Positions 8,806 to 18,005 of a stretch of DNA of 26,134 nt are shown here, one piece after another. The number at the start of each line of letters is the position of its first letter. The first letter of the stretch is position 1. The translations under genes and the position numbers were made by a program. The notes under the pieces were generated by a model. The model was not told where the DNA came from. It saw nothing but the letters and a program-made list of their open reading frames with translations, and made no database searches. The DNA comes from Gnetum montanum (lineage: Eukaryota; Streptophyta; Gnetopsida; Gnetales; Gnetaceae), in assembly GCA_015680685.1 (NCBI GenBank), contig MNCI01036469.1, positions 343,444 through 369,577 of the forward strand. The letters are read 5' to 3'.

Positions 8806-10695
8806 CCTTTTTAAGTTTTTGTTTTACACATTTTTGTTTTACAAATTTGTTTAATTTTTCTTATTTTTGTTTTGCAACATCGTTTATACTTTTTCATTTC
8901 TTTGTGTGACTGTTTATTTTGTTTGTTTTTGTTTTTTTATTTTTTTTGTCTTTGTTTTTTGTTTTTATTTTGTTGGATTTGTCACCTAATAAGTGCTCCT
9001 GATGGTGGTATGAATTGTATTCTATTGATTACTCATGTTTGGTTTTTACCTTTGAGTTATAATGTTGATACTAAGGAATGGTTCTTTTGATATCACAGGC
9101 AATGAGTCCACGTCATCCATGCATTTATGAATTTCTATTGTCTCTCTTGACTTGGAACTATACAATCCCTTTCTTTAATAATAAAACTATTAACGAATTG
9201 GTGACTGGGCATTTCTCAAACTAAAGAAGGACTCAAGGACTAAAAAGGGTGTCACTTCAAGGGGATTTGATGCATTTGTGTTGGCTATTCTCTTGGGTGC
9301 TTCGATGTTTTCTTCTTGAGTTTTCCTTACCATTCTGACATTGCTCCATTATCAAGAAACTAAGTTAATAAAAATAAGTCTTTGCATGGTGTGGTTCTCA
9401 CGCAAAAAAAAATAGTGAGAATTCAAAGCATACCCCTTAGACAAAATAATCATATGGGCTAAAAGCACTGGTTATGCAACTAAACAAACCTGTTCCCTCT
9501 AACTAAGGCCCTCTCTTGCTTTCCACTTTTCCCTTTCTTGTTTTCCTTGGAATGGTGTTGACTCTTTGGCAAAAGCATTCTTGTTACTTCAAGTGGATGG
9601 ATTGGCCAAGTGTATTAATGCGAAGTCACTAGATGTGGTTTGTTTGAGGCTTGATTTGAAATGAGATCTGCTCAGTCACATTAACCATAAATACACAAGG
9701 GGCTGTACACCACCTTGTTCTTGGGACTCCATTCCATTCACTTCTCCCCATCGTTCTTTCTCCATTTTCCACCTCATTGCCGATTGCATTAGTAGTCTAT
9801 ATTTTGGTTGATGCATTGTTTTCTCTTTGGTGAATTCTTGGGGTTAAGTCTTTAACTCTTGCTCCCAAATGACATTTCCAGAGCCTACGGACTCTTTGAA
9901 TGTGGGTTTGTCAAGGCATAAAGGGCATGAGCCTGCTTTGGGGAGGACCCACTAGCATTCCTATTTGGTGCATTAGTTAACTTCTTTCCCTTAAACATTT
10001 CCGCAATCAACATTTGTTTTTTTCATTTCCATCTCTGACATCCATTTTATCGACATTGCTATTGTTTCTTTTTCTCCATCTTTCTTATTCCTTATCTTTT
10101 TCCATTCTATCGCTACTAGAGGATTGCTTTTAGTCATGGGGGCCCTGGTCCAATTTTTTCAATTTTTCCTAACCCCTACACCTTGGGTAGCCACCAGTGT
10201 TATATCTCTAGAATCCGTATTGGCCATATCACAACTCAGCCAATGGATCTTACATCGAGGCAAAGTATCAACTATATTGAGATTTACTTATCCTTGCTCA
10301 TATGTGATTGTGTTTTGTGTGCAGATGGCAATCATATAGCAATGTATTGGACCTGAAGGAAACACTCAAGATGATGGATTGGTCCTAGAATAGTTGTGCA
10401 AGGAATAAGATTGATGGTATGGTTATGGATGGACAACAGAAGGTGCAATATTGGCATTGGCAGCAACACATCTTCTCCTTTTTTCTCTCTCTCTCTCTTC
10501 TCTCTCAGCTACCAAATAAGGCTGGATGTCAATTGTGTGTAGTGTTCACTCTTGTAGTCATGAACACTAATATTTTCATGTATTGTAATGTTGATCCATT
10601 CACATGTCATCCCATTCACCATTAGTTTTCATTCAAGTCAATAATCCCATACCTTCCCAATATTTTGTAAGGAACTTGAGGATGAGTTTTCATTC
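8806..10695 (+). other. A1 3' untranslated region
   Basis: About 1.9 kb without a supported coding sequence. It opens with a T-rich stretch (8810-8970) like the one in D (21213-21440). Two short blocks are shared with D: a TCAAGGGGA block (9256-9270; D 21710-21720) and GAGCCTGCTTTGGGGAGGA (9929-9947; D 22490-22509). A CT microsatellite is at 10484-10506. The frame 10124-10339 (71 codons) has no recognisable domain and no counterpart in D, so it is not called a gene. An env-like third gene, known from some Athila elements, is not visible. Confidence 0.6.
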
Positions 10696-10708
10696 AGTCA
10701 TGGGGGTA
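10696..10708 (+). other. Polypurine tract of A1
   Basis: AGTCATGGGGGTA directly precedes the 3' LTR start TGATGA. The G run at 10702-10706 is the likely plus-strand primer site, although the tract is short and not fully purine, probably through decay. Confidence 0.6.
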
Positions 10709-11502
10709 TGATGAGCCGCGATATCACATACACGATATCACATCCACCATGCGATATTGCATCCTACCTCATTTTCTATAAATAAGAGGTAGTGCCCTTG
10801 GTTCCAAGGTATTTAGACTTAGACCCTTAGCCAGACTCTTGCAGTTTTTTCATTCTAGAGTTAGAATTATTTCTATGTGCCTGCAGTAGGAGTCATAGAG
10901 TGAACAGATATTTATTCAAGTAATTTGTACCTGAGCACAATTTTGTGTATGGCAATAAAGACGAACTTTATGATAAACCTTGCAGCTTATAGATTAAGCT
11001 AATTAGTAATTAATTATTATTTAATGTTTTCCTAGTTAATTAATATCTCTCTCAACCTTCAATCCCCTTAGTTAAATACACTCAGTACGATCGCTTTGAG
11101 CATGCATGTAGTGCTTGGTAACCCAATAATGATTAGTGTTTGGTAATCCCAGCTACATTGCACTGGTTCAGGATGTGTATGGCAAGTGGGAATGGATACT
11201 GGTGTTAGGAACATTTAGAAACTACTTAACGAATAGTTAATGTAATTTAGCCACTTAGTTCTCTCTCCCTCTCCTTTATTAGCAGAAGACATAAAAAATA
11301 TAAAAGCTATAAAAATCATATACCTCATGATTACTTAACTATACAACCGTGACAATACAAGTAAGTTTGGGAAGACAACGATTGATTAACCCTGGGTGTT
11401 CCATTAAGGCGTGTAAGCACTTAGTCCTTGGAGTTTGACGAGATCGTCCATGAAATGCTTGTATTCATATGGTTGAGTGTAGGGGTACCTTGTCACTCAT
11501 CA
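10709..11502 (+). repeat. A1 3' LTR
   Basis: This 794-bp LTR begins TGATGAGCCGCG and ends GTCACTCATCA. It has GATATC-type cores at 10720, 10734 and 10753; the fourth core of the 5' copy is deleted. TATA is at 10777-10784 and AATAAA at 10954-10959. A 9-bp indel near 11070 (TTAGTTAAA) distinguishes it from the 5' copy. Confidence 0.93.
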
Positions 11503-11507
11503 ACATG
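11503..11507. repeat. Target-site duplication of A1, right copy (ACATG)
   Basis: Exact partner of 3464-3468. Confidence 0.9.
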
Positions 11508-11712
11508 AATTCACTTTTTCAAGGATGGAAGAGCTAGTGCAGAAACACCTTCCATTCCTTTGATGCATTTTCCTACATATTTGTTTTTCTTGGAGATCCT
11601 AGGGAGTATGTCCCTTGAATTTGGCTTCAACTAAAAGTCAAATTGATGTATTTTATTTTGGACTAACAATCGTAAGGAAACTACAGCTCGCAATTGGTTT
11701 TAATCTGGAGTT
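11508..11712. other. Unassigned flank of A1
   Basis: About 200 bp with no domain I can name. By position it should continue the DNA interrupted by A1, that is, the 3' end of the chromovirus relic, but the sequence itself does not prove this. Confidence 0.3.
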
Positions 11713-12050
11713 TGTTGATGTGTGAAGACAAATTTGTTTTAACATTGGCCCTTTTGTATAAAAATAAAAGATAAAAGGATGAGATGTCGGGATGTTAACT
11801 GTGAGTTGGCTTGCAACCCTAAACCTATATAAGGTACTTAAGGAATTAGTTATAGTGATCAATTCTTTTTCTTCTTGAAGAAATAGAAAGCTCTATGTCC
11901 TTTCTTGTGGTTTTTTCCCACATAGAGTTTCTAGGTAAATCATTATGTTTTCTTTCTTTTATTTTTCCAGCATTTTGTTCCTTTGGTGTTTCATTCTTGT
12001 TCTCAGCATTTTTCTACGTAGTTCTACTATTTGATTTGAGATTTTTTTGT
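11713..12050 (+). mobile_element. Copia-like LTR fragment
   Basis: It begins TGTTGATGTGTGAAGAC, a TGTTG start common in plant Copia LTRs, has a TATA-like TATATAAG at 11826-11833 and then a TTTTTCCCACATAGAGTTTCTAG-type segment (11910-11935) resembling the transcribed part of Copia LTRs. The 3' edge is unclear. It lies upstream of, and in the same orientation as, the RNase H relic, which would fit a 5' LTR joined to the end of pol by a large deletion. Confidence 0.45.
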
Positions 12051-12061
12051 GCTATATGTGG

Positions 12062-12411
12062 TAACAAGTGATGTCAAAGCACATAGCTTTGGTAGAAGCA
12101 ACTGAGAATATGAGTTGGCTCAAGTGTTTGCATTGTTAGTTAGGGTTGAAACAAGCACAATACATTATTTACTATGATAGTCAAAGTGCTATTCACTTGG
12201 CAAAGAATGCTACTACTTATTATGCTAAACAAAACATTAATATAAGGTACCATTTCATCAAACAAAAAATTGAAGATAGAGAGCTAGATGTGTGCAAGGT
12301 TCACATGCAAGTAAACTTTGTTGATTTCTTGACGAAGGTCATTGTTAGAACAAAACATCAATTATGTTGCAAGGAAAGCCTAAATATATATCTTGGTCAT
12401 AGTTTGGAGTA
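12062..12411 (+). pseudogene. Copia RNase H relic
   Basis: The frame reads, after a decayed start (SKHIALVEATENMSWLKC at about 12074-12127), YDSQSAIHLAKNATTYY (12173-12223), then NIRYHFIKQKIEDREL, VHMQVNFVDFLTKVI and CKESLNIYLG up to 12411. This is the C-terminal half of Ty1/Copia RNase H: DSQSA carries one of the catalytic acidic residues, and the RYHFI and DxLTK blocks are typical. The enzyme would remove the RNA template during cDNA synthesis. A stop at 12137-12139 breaks it, and everything upstream in pol is absent. The antisense LINE relic begins immediately after. Confidence 0.88.
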
Positions 12412-12419
12412 ATACCTAG

Positions 12420-12838
12420 TACCTGGGTAATTATCCCCTTGACATGTCCATCTATGTTGGAAAAGTAAAGTGTAGATTTCCCCTTGTTAACCTCCAAACC
12501 AATCTCTTGTGTCATTCTATGAAGTGCTCTATTATTCGCAATTGCTTGGGGAACAGAGGCTCTAGTGAAGAGAATAGTGTTGTCAACATAATGGTCAGCA
12601 AGGTAGTCCACCCTAGCAACATTAATATCCTTCACCCTTTTGCACCATAGTATGCCTACAAAGTGTCTATCACCATGATAAACAAGTGAGGGAATAAAGG
12701 ATCTTCCTGCCTAAGGCCATGCCCAAGGGAGGAAAGCTTCCCATCTAAGTCAAAGTAGTAAGTCATTGATGATAAAAGATGTAGACAAAGATTGACAAAA
12801 CTACCATGATCCTACCTGCATGGCATTTTAAGAACCAA
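12420..12838 (-). pseudogene. LINE (L1-type) reverse transcriptase relic
   Basis: On the minus strand, starting from about 12838, the relic reads a decayed palm region, then GLRQEDPLFPHLFIMVIDTL (about 12726-12667), then a frame with YLADHYVDNTILFTRAS (12603-12553), QAIANNRALHRMTQEIGLEVN and KGKSTLYFSN (about 12459). The order matches plant L1-type RT: G+RQGDPLSPYLF, the catalytic FADD box, then the G-L-x-+-N-x-x-KS block. Here the box reads YVDN, so a catalytic Asp is replaced by Asn. At least two frameshifts are present. Endonuclease, RNase H and the poly(A) tail are not seen. It is a fragment cut at both sides. Confidence 0.82.
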
Positions 12839-13335
12839 CACACACAAAAGGAGAGTGAAAAGGGAAGGCAAAACAACACAACTATGGTCATAATAGCCAA
12901 ATATAGCAAAATGACCATGCAAGGGTGTAAGGCTAATCAAGCCAAGACCTCCACTCATAATAATCAATCTTCAACTTTTAGGGCCTTTGCATTGACCATT
13001 GTGAGGGCCAACTTTGAACACAAAGACCAATCGAAGTAACTAGATTACCATTAAAACCATCAAAACTCCTTGATCAACTGTTGAAAAGTGGGAGAATACA
13101 ATACAAACAAATGATTTTAAATACTTTTCAAAAGCAAGATAGGCTATGTGAGATAACCAAAAATCCTACTCTTGCAACCAAGGATGATCCCCTAGTACCT
13201 AAATGCTTCAAACTTGACCGTTTTTGCCACTACCATCAACTACGGGATCTTGACACTGATTTTTGCTTAACATTCAAGGATGACCTAAAAAAGATGATAG
13301 ATAGGGGAAAATTGGTTCTTAATGCCTCTAACTGA
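12839..13335 (+). pseudogene. Tat/Ogre-like gag C-terminal relic
   Basis: The clear part is 13081-13330: LLKSGRIQYKQMI-like residues, then PKCFKLDRFCHYHQ, LRDLDTDFCLTFKDDLKKMI and DRGKLVL. The C-x-Y-H-x4-D-x-D-x2-C pattern followed by a helix ending in IDRG matches the zinc-knuckle-like end of gag in the Tat/Ogre lineage of Ty3/Gypsy elements, where it reads roughly CEYH...GHxTExC...LIDxG. The His of the second pair reads Leu-Asp here. Upstream, 12870-13040 is open but only vaguely similar. This is a different lineage from A1 and D. Confidence 0.72.
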
Positions 13336-14208
13336 GTTAAACCATAAAACTAATCTATGCAGGTCTACAAGGACCCATTGAATGTCAACAATAGCCCATA
13401 TACCATAGCGGTGTTCAATGTGACCAACAACTCTAGACCTACGAGGGATCCGTTCGTGATATGGGTACCTCCTTGCAATGATAGGAGCCTTTCAGCTTCA
13501 ACTACATCAAGGTTTTCTTTTATTGTAAGGTTCCCACCACATACATCTCCTAAGGATCCTTTTGTAATCAAGGTGCATCCTGCCAAAACCAAACCTACTC
13601 CTACAATCGATAACGTTCTCTCGTAGTGGCCAATGCAACGACTTCTTCATAACCAACAAACAACAACAACAAAATCCCCGAGTAAACAACATAAGAAGCC
13701 TATACCAAAGCTAAATAAAAATAACACCAAATAGGCTAATGCATAGAAGAAAGTGGGTTTGTCGAATTCCACCCTCATCTCATCTATTTTGATGTGTTTC
13801 AATGCTTAAGTTGCATCAACTAGTCAACCACAAGAGGATCCCAAGTTGTAGGAAAAGGTAAAATAAGCCAAGAAACCATTGAAGCATCAATTTTGCATCT
13901 TGGGGAACATGGAGGAAGTCAAGAACGCTAAAAAATCCTACAATCAACAACAAGGGCTTCCTCACTGTGATGGAACAAGTCAAACAATCACAAAAACAAA
14001 AGAATGCCTCTCTTAGCATGTATGACCTTGTGATGACTTCTATTGCACACTAAAAAGCATTAGTCAATATGTTGACCTCTATTCTTGTTAGCAATGAAGA
14101 TTCCATCCATGCAATGATAGTTCCTCCTTTGTCAAAGGAAGAAATGAGGTCAATAACGCTAGTGTTTCATGATAGCGAAGTCAAAACCAATCCTTAAGAT
14201 GGCGAAAC
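13336..14208 (+). pseudogene. Gag-protease spacer of the Tat/Ogre-like relic
   Basis: The stretch is coding-like in pieces. An open frame at 13357-13626 contains NSPYTIAVFNVTNNS and repeated DPFVI-type segments (RDPFVIWVPP and KDPFVIKVHP, about 40 codons apart). Near 14060-14195 comes NEDSIHAMIVPPLSKEEM and a VFHDSEV segment. No named domain was recognised. Its position between gag end and protease fits the long variable spacer of Tat-lineage elements. Confidence 0.5.
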
Positions 14209-14520
14209 AACTAAGGCTCCCCTATTCATAACCATCAAGATAGGACATTACAAAGTGCATAGAGTGCACGTTGATGATGGAGCTACAACAAATGTGATAC
14301 CTTACACCATTATAGAACATCTAGGCCTGACCAAACATATGTAACATATTGCAACAACCACTCTCAAATCCTTCAACGAATCTTAGGTGGCCATAAAAGG
14401 CTCAATTTCTTTAGATTTTATGGTACGGAAACAATTCCCCACAATGGCCAACTTCTTGGTGTTGGAGGAAACACCAAGTTTAATCTTATCTTAGGGAGGT
14501 CTTGGTTAGCTCAACTATGA
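14209..14520 (+). pseudogene. Tat/Ogre-like aspartic protease relic
   Basis: The frame reads APLFITIKIGHYKVHRVHVD then DGATTNVIP, LGLTKHM, then in decayed form MVRKQF, MANFLVLEE and GRSWLAQL. The active site is D-D-G-A (14273-14284); in Tat/Ogre elements the motif is usually D-G-G-A, unlike the D-S-G of A1 and D. Stops lie at 14341-14343 and 14383-14385, and a frameshift falls near 14485. Downstream, 14690-14860 has MGPWMHHG/GPMDAPWEELPF-like text without a named domain. No RT follows. Confidence 0.78.
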
Positions 14521-15160
14521 TCGGTTTCCTCACCAGTCCACCAAGAAATTCACCTACCTTACAATGGAGGTGAGAACATCATCTATGGTGACAGTGTAAT
14601 CCCCTTTGAGGTCAACAACATTGACATCAAACTATGGTCTAAAGTAGATTTTTAGGAAGAAACTTCTACTATCAACCACAAAGTCAAAAAGCCCCAAGAG
14701 AGCAGAAGTGGCCAAGATCAACACTAATGGGCCCATGGATGCACCATGGGAAGAGCTTCCCTTCAATGTTGAGAGCAAAGAAAATGGGGAATACAAAATT
14801 ATGCAAAGTAGACCATACACATTTTCTAGTTTGTCACAGATTAGGAAACACTTGCACAATTAATGTATGCCTTTGACTCACTTGCCCTTGCACTTTTGAC
14901 CATATGACTTCTTTTCTTTTGTAACCTTCTTAGCCTAATTTACACGTCATTTTTATGCATTGTCTTGTTTACTTTTGTTTTTACCTTGTTTTAACCTTTA
15001 CTTTGCACGTAGCCTAAGGTTTACTAGTGTATACAATCTACCTTTTATGCCTTTTCATCTTAGAACATAAACCATAAAACATATGATAAAAACTTTATAA
15101 CTTGAAAAAATTTTAAAACTTTTAAACAAAAAAAATTGATGAAAATTTTTTCTTTTAGAA
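14521..15160. other. Tail of the Tat/Ogre-like relic, then AT-rich DNA
   Basis: Up to 14860 there is weak coding-like sequence following the protease. From 14870 the DNA is AT-rich with poly-T and poly-A patches. No gene or signal is supported. Confidence 0.4.
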
Positions 15161-15171
15161 CATGGGGTCCG

Positions 15172-15429
15172 CCATGGCCTCAAATTGGCAATGCATTGTA
15201 TGGCTCACCATGGCCTAAAACTAGCAAATTGTATAGTCTGCTAAGGCCTTAAACTGGCAATACGACCTACTAAGGCCCTAAACTGGCAACACAACCCACC
15301 ATGGGCTAAAACTAGCAAGTGCATCATATGGTCAATCATGGTATAAAATTGGCAACAACTCGTATGACCTACCATGGCCTAAAATTGGCAAAGCAAAACA
15401 TATGGCTTGCCATGGCCTAAAATTGGCAA
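15172..15429. repeat. Decayed minisatellite, eight units of 29-38 bp
   Basis: Units begin at 15172, 15208, 15241, 15270, 15299, 15336, 15372 and 15410. Each has a core like CCATGGCCTAAAATTGGCAA followed by a variable spacer, often with TATGGCT or GACCTAC. The core varies by substitutions (CTAAGGCC, ACTAGCAA). Spacers differ in length, which gives two unit classes, about 29-33 and 36-38 bp. It lies downstream of the Tat/Ogre-like relic; internal tandem repeats are known in that lineage. Confidence 0.85.
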
Positions 15430-16066
15430 ACCTCTTATAACCATTACAACCTAGTTTGCGTTATGGCCATTTTATGTACATTACCAACATATCCTATGAC
15501 ATAAATGAAATTTATATGAAACATTAAATTCTTAAAACATATGAACCAAATTAAAATTTAGAAATAATAAGTATCCACCATCTACAACATAGCAACCATG
15601 AAATTCTAAACGATAAATTGTCTCTCAACACATTAATGGCTAACCCTAGCCAATACATCATCAACAATGTCAACATCAATAGCAAAAGCATAACAATAGG
15701 CAATGATCGATAGAGGGTACTAAGAGGCCATTGGAGGTGGCTAAGGAGGACTATCATCTTCACCGTTGGGGCCACTGATGTCACCTAGTACCTATACCAC
15801 AATAAAACACGAGTTAATAAATAATCAACAAAGTATAAAATTGAATCATAAACTATAACTTAAAAAAAATTAAACTAAAATATGATAAAAAATAAGATAA
15901 TCAAAACTTGGGAGGGCTTATGAGAAACATCTTCTAGTGGGAGATTCTGAAGACTAACCTCCAAACGATCAACAATCTATTTCTCAGTCATGTGGGCCTA
16001 GTCCACCTCCCTGAGATGGATGCCCATCAAGATGTTGCTATTATCAATCTCTGTCCATGTAGGTGG
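15430..16066. other. Unassigned AT-rich spacer
   Basis: About 640 bp, with no recognisable coding, RNA or repeat feature. The minus-strand open frame at 15551-15784 has no recognisable domain, and its hydrophobic residues come from AT-rich composition. Confidence 0.4.
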
Positions 16067-16920
16067 TGATAAAGTTAAGTTTTTTAAGGACTACAATATC
16101 GTAGCACTAGCTACATTGTTGTATATGTGATCTCACGGGATGCATGCTACCCTATAAATATAACACTTGAATGCATGGATTCGCATAAGTTTTCATTCCA
16201 TAATAACTAAGCTCTTTCAGTTTGTTTTTGTGATTTTAGTTCTAAGTACTTAGAAGTTTGAATGTCCACAATGTAGTGTGATGTAGTGTATGAAGTATTT
16301 ATTCGAGCATCTTGTACTTGGGCACAAGTGTGACCAGCAATAAAGATCAAGCTATTTCATACTATTGCAGCATTCTCCTAGTTTACTATTTTACTTAGAA
16401 TAATTTTTACTATTTTCTTAGTTGATTTCTCCTTTCTATGCATTTTACCATTATTGTTATTAAGTGGAATGAGTACGATTGATCTTGAGCACTTAAGTGT
16501 AATTGCTTGATAACTCAGTAGTGCTATTGCTTAGTTCCCCTAGTAGTGAAGTACGTGGTAATCCCAGTAGTTTTTACATGAAGCCCAAGGTGTGTATAGA
16601 AGCTTAGGACTAGATACTCATCACCTTAGGATAGAATAGATTTTTTTACTATTTTATTTAGAAATAGATTTAGAAACTCCTTTTACTTCATCACATTCAC
16701 TAGGAGTAACAATGATCCTACAACATCAATCATCATATACCTCACTATGAGCTAAACCATACACGTAAGCTTCACCAACTCCATGTGGGAAGACAACGGT
16801 TACAAACTTAAATAAATTACTAGCATAATCACATTGCCTCATCCACAAATTATGATCTACTCACACATGAAACACTTGTGACTTGTATGGTTGGGTGTTG
16901 AATTTCTCCACTGCTCATCA
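16067..16920 (+). repeat. D 5' LTR
   Basis: About 854 bp, starting near TGATAAAGTT and ending CTGCTCATCA just before the PBS. It has TATAAATA at 16153-16160, a TATTTATTCGAGC block and AATAAAGATC with AATAAA at 16339-16344, matching the A1 LTR layout. The U3 between 16091 and 16147 holds weak palindromes (TACAATATCGTA, TAGCTA, GTGATCTCAC, GATGCATGC) at roughly 13-14-bp steps. The start is placed by comparison with other LTRs; it could be off by a few bases. Confidence 0.75.
16153..16160 (+). promoter_or_regulatory. TATA box of D LTR
   Basis: TATAAATA about 86 bp inside the LTR, the same distance as in A1. Confidence 0.7.
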
Positions 16921-16921
16921 T

Positions 16922-16940
16922 TGGCATCGTTGTTGGGGAC
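16922..16940 (+). other. Primer-binding site of D (tRNA-Asp type)
   Basis: TGGCATCGTTGTTGGGGAC starts one base after the LTR end, as in A1. It is another decayed form of the Athila/Tat TGGCGCCGTTGCCGGGGA site. The leader to the gag ATG is 112 bp. Confidence 0.8.
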
Positions 16941-17052
16941 TAGTCAATGTATGCTGAGTAATTAATTTCACAAAGTTAATTGTATCATAACTCAACACTA
17001 AAATTCATAACTCTAAAGTAAGCACACTTAAACAAATTTCTTAAACCATAAC

Positions 17053-17359
17053 ATGGCTTCAAACAAGAATACAACATCACTTGTCAAGGAATCACAAGGA
17101 AGTAATGACATAATTGATGAAGAAGAAGAATGAGGGATGCCAATGCAAACAAGAATCACTTATGTTCATACTAATCCTTATCATCTAGATTTTACTTTTA
17201 TCTTCCATTAGAATAGAAAAATGAGGTGGAGAGACATGCAAGGAAACATAGTCCTACCTCCAGAAAGTGCAGTGCTTAGCATGCTCTAAACTGCCTTAAG
17301 TGAAATGCATTTGGACTAAATTTAGGTAGCGTGTCATGTGACTCATCACATGACAAGAC
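17053..17359 (+). pseudogene. D gag relic, N-terminal part
   Basis: The first ATG after the PBS begins MASNKNTTSLVKESQGSN. Further on come YVHTNPYHLDFTFIFH and WRDMQGNIVLPPES, matching YTHPDEYVLNFTFILH and WRDLEGNIVLSLDR in A1 gag. This identifies a shared N-terminal gag block of about 60 residues that I do not recognise from a named domain. Stops at 17131-17133 and 17209-17211 break it. A solo LTR inserted right after, and gag resumes at 18038. Confidence 0.75.
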
Positions 17360-17364
17360 CCTAT
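17360..17364. repeat. Target-site duplication (CCTAT), left copy
   Basis: CCTAT precedes the solo LTR and is repeated exactly at 18033-18037. Confidence 0.88.
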
Positions 17365-17920
17365 TGATGAGTGGCAAGGTACCCCTACACTCAACCATAC
17401 GAATATGAGTGTTACACACGTGATCCAGTCAAACTCCGCAGACNAGAGTAAGAGAATCTAAACTAGCCTAAGTATGATGAGCATCCGTTCCTTGATTATT
17501 AGTACACACCTTGGACTTCGTGCATGACTACCACTGGGATTACCAAGCATAGATCCTAGGTACGCTACTGGGTTACCAAGTAGTCACACTTAAGTGCTCG
17601 TAATCAAGTTGTACTCATTTCACATTTTAACATGATTTTAAGGGTGAGAGAGATTAACTAGGAAAGTAGTAAATAACAATTAATTAAATGATTAAACTAA
17701 GTGAATGTTGCAATGATGAAGTAATCTCGATCTTTATTTCCAGTCATGTGCATCTTCAAGTACATCACACTCAAATAAGGATGTCATACAATTACAATCA
17801 CCACACTGCAGGCATACACTGGGAAATAATTCTAACTCTAAGAAGGAAAAACTGCAAGAGTTTGGATAAGGAACTAAGAACTAACTCCCAGAACTCATAT
17901 GTCTACCTCTTATTTATAGA

Positions 17921-17928
17921 TGAGGAGA
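17921..17928 (-). promoter_or_regulatory. TATA box of solo LTR 17365-18032
   Basis: The complement reads TATAAATA in TCTATAAATAAGAGG, identical to the A1 LTR block. Confidence 0.75.
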
Positions 17929-17936
17929 CAGGCCAT

Positions 17937-18005
17937 GATATCACGTATGTGATATCGTGGGTTGGGCTATGGTATAGCGAATGTGATATTTGCATACACG
18001 ATATC
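17937..18005 (-). repeat. U3 palindrome cassette of solo LTR 17365-18032
   Basis: Cores are at 17937-17942 (GATATC), 17951-17956 (GATATC), about 17972 (decayed GTATAG), 17985-17990 (GATATT) and 18000-18005 (GATATC). Steps are about 14, 20-21, 13-14 and 15 bp. ACGATATCGTG is the best preserved unit. Confidence 0.78.

Larger units (their letters stand above)
3469..11502 (+). mobile_element. Element A1: Athila/Tat-like LTR retrotransposon, non-autonomous
   Basis: An 8034-bp element has both LTRs, a primer-binding site, a gag relic, a protease relic, most of a reverse transcriptase, a long 3' untranslated region, a polypurine tract and a perfect 5-bp duplication. RNase H and integrase are missing: recognisable coding similarity stops near 8690 and the end-of-pol motif GGGGGAGATGG follows within 80 bp. 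The two LTRs differ at many sites, mostly C/T and G/A, and by small indels; by eye roughly 85-90% alike, so the insertion is old. The PBS type and the RT sequence style place it near Athila/Tat. It interrupts the DNA beside the chromovirus relic. Confidence 0.9.

Noticed and set aside
8872-9090. 72-codon Phe/Leu/Cys-rich frame as a membrane protein
   Set aside because: It is a translation of the T-rich stretch of the A1 3' untranslated region.
10124-10339. 71-codon open frame as an env-like third gene of A1
   Set aside because: No signal peptide or domain pattern that stands out, no matching frame in D, and the preceding TCATGGGGG is a repeated non-coding motif.
10484-10506. CT-rich run as an oomycete or plant promoter initiator
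   Set aside because: It is a simple microsatellite within the element's untranslated region, with no gene downstream before the LTR.
15172-15429. Possible CRISPR-like array (repeats of about 20 bp with spacers)
   Set aside because: Repeats are poorly conserved, spacers vary and resemble each other, no cas genes exist, and the context is plant retrotransposon DNA.
15551-15784. Minus-strand 77-codon hydrophobic frame
   Set aside because: Hydrophobicity comes from AT-rich composition; no recognised family, no start context, no homologous copy in the window.
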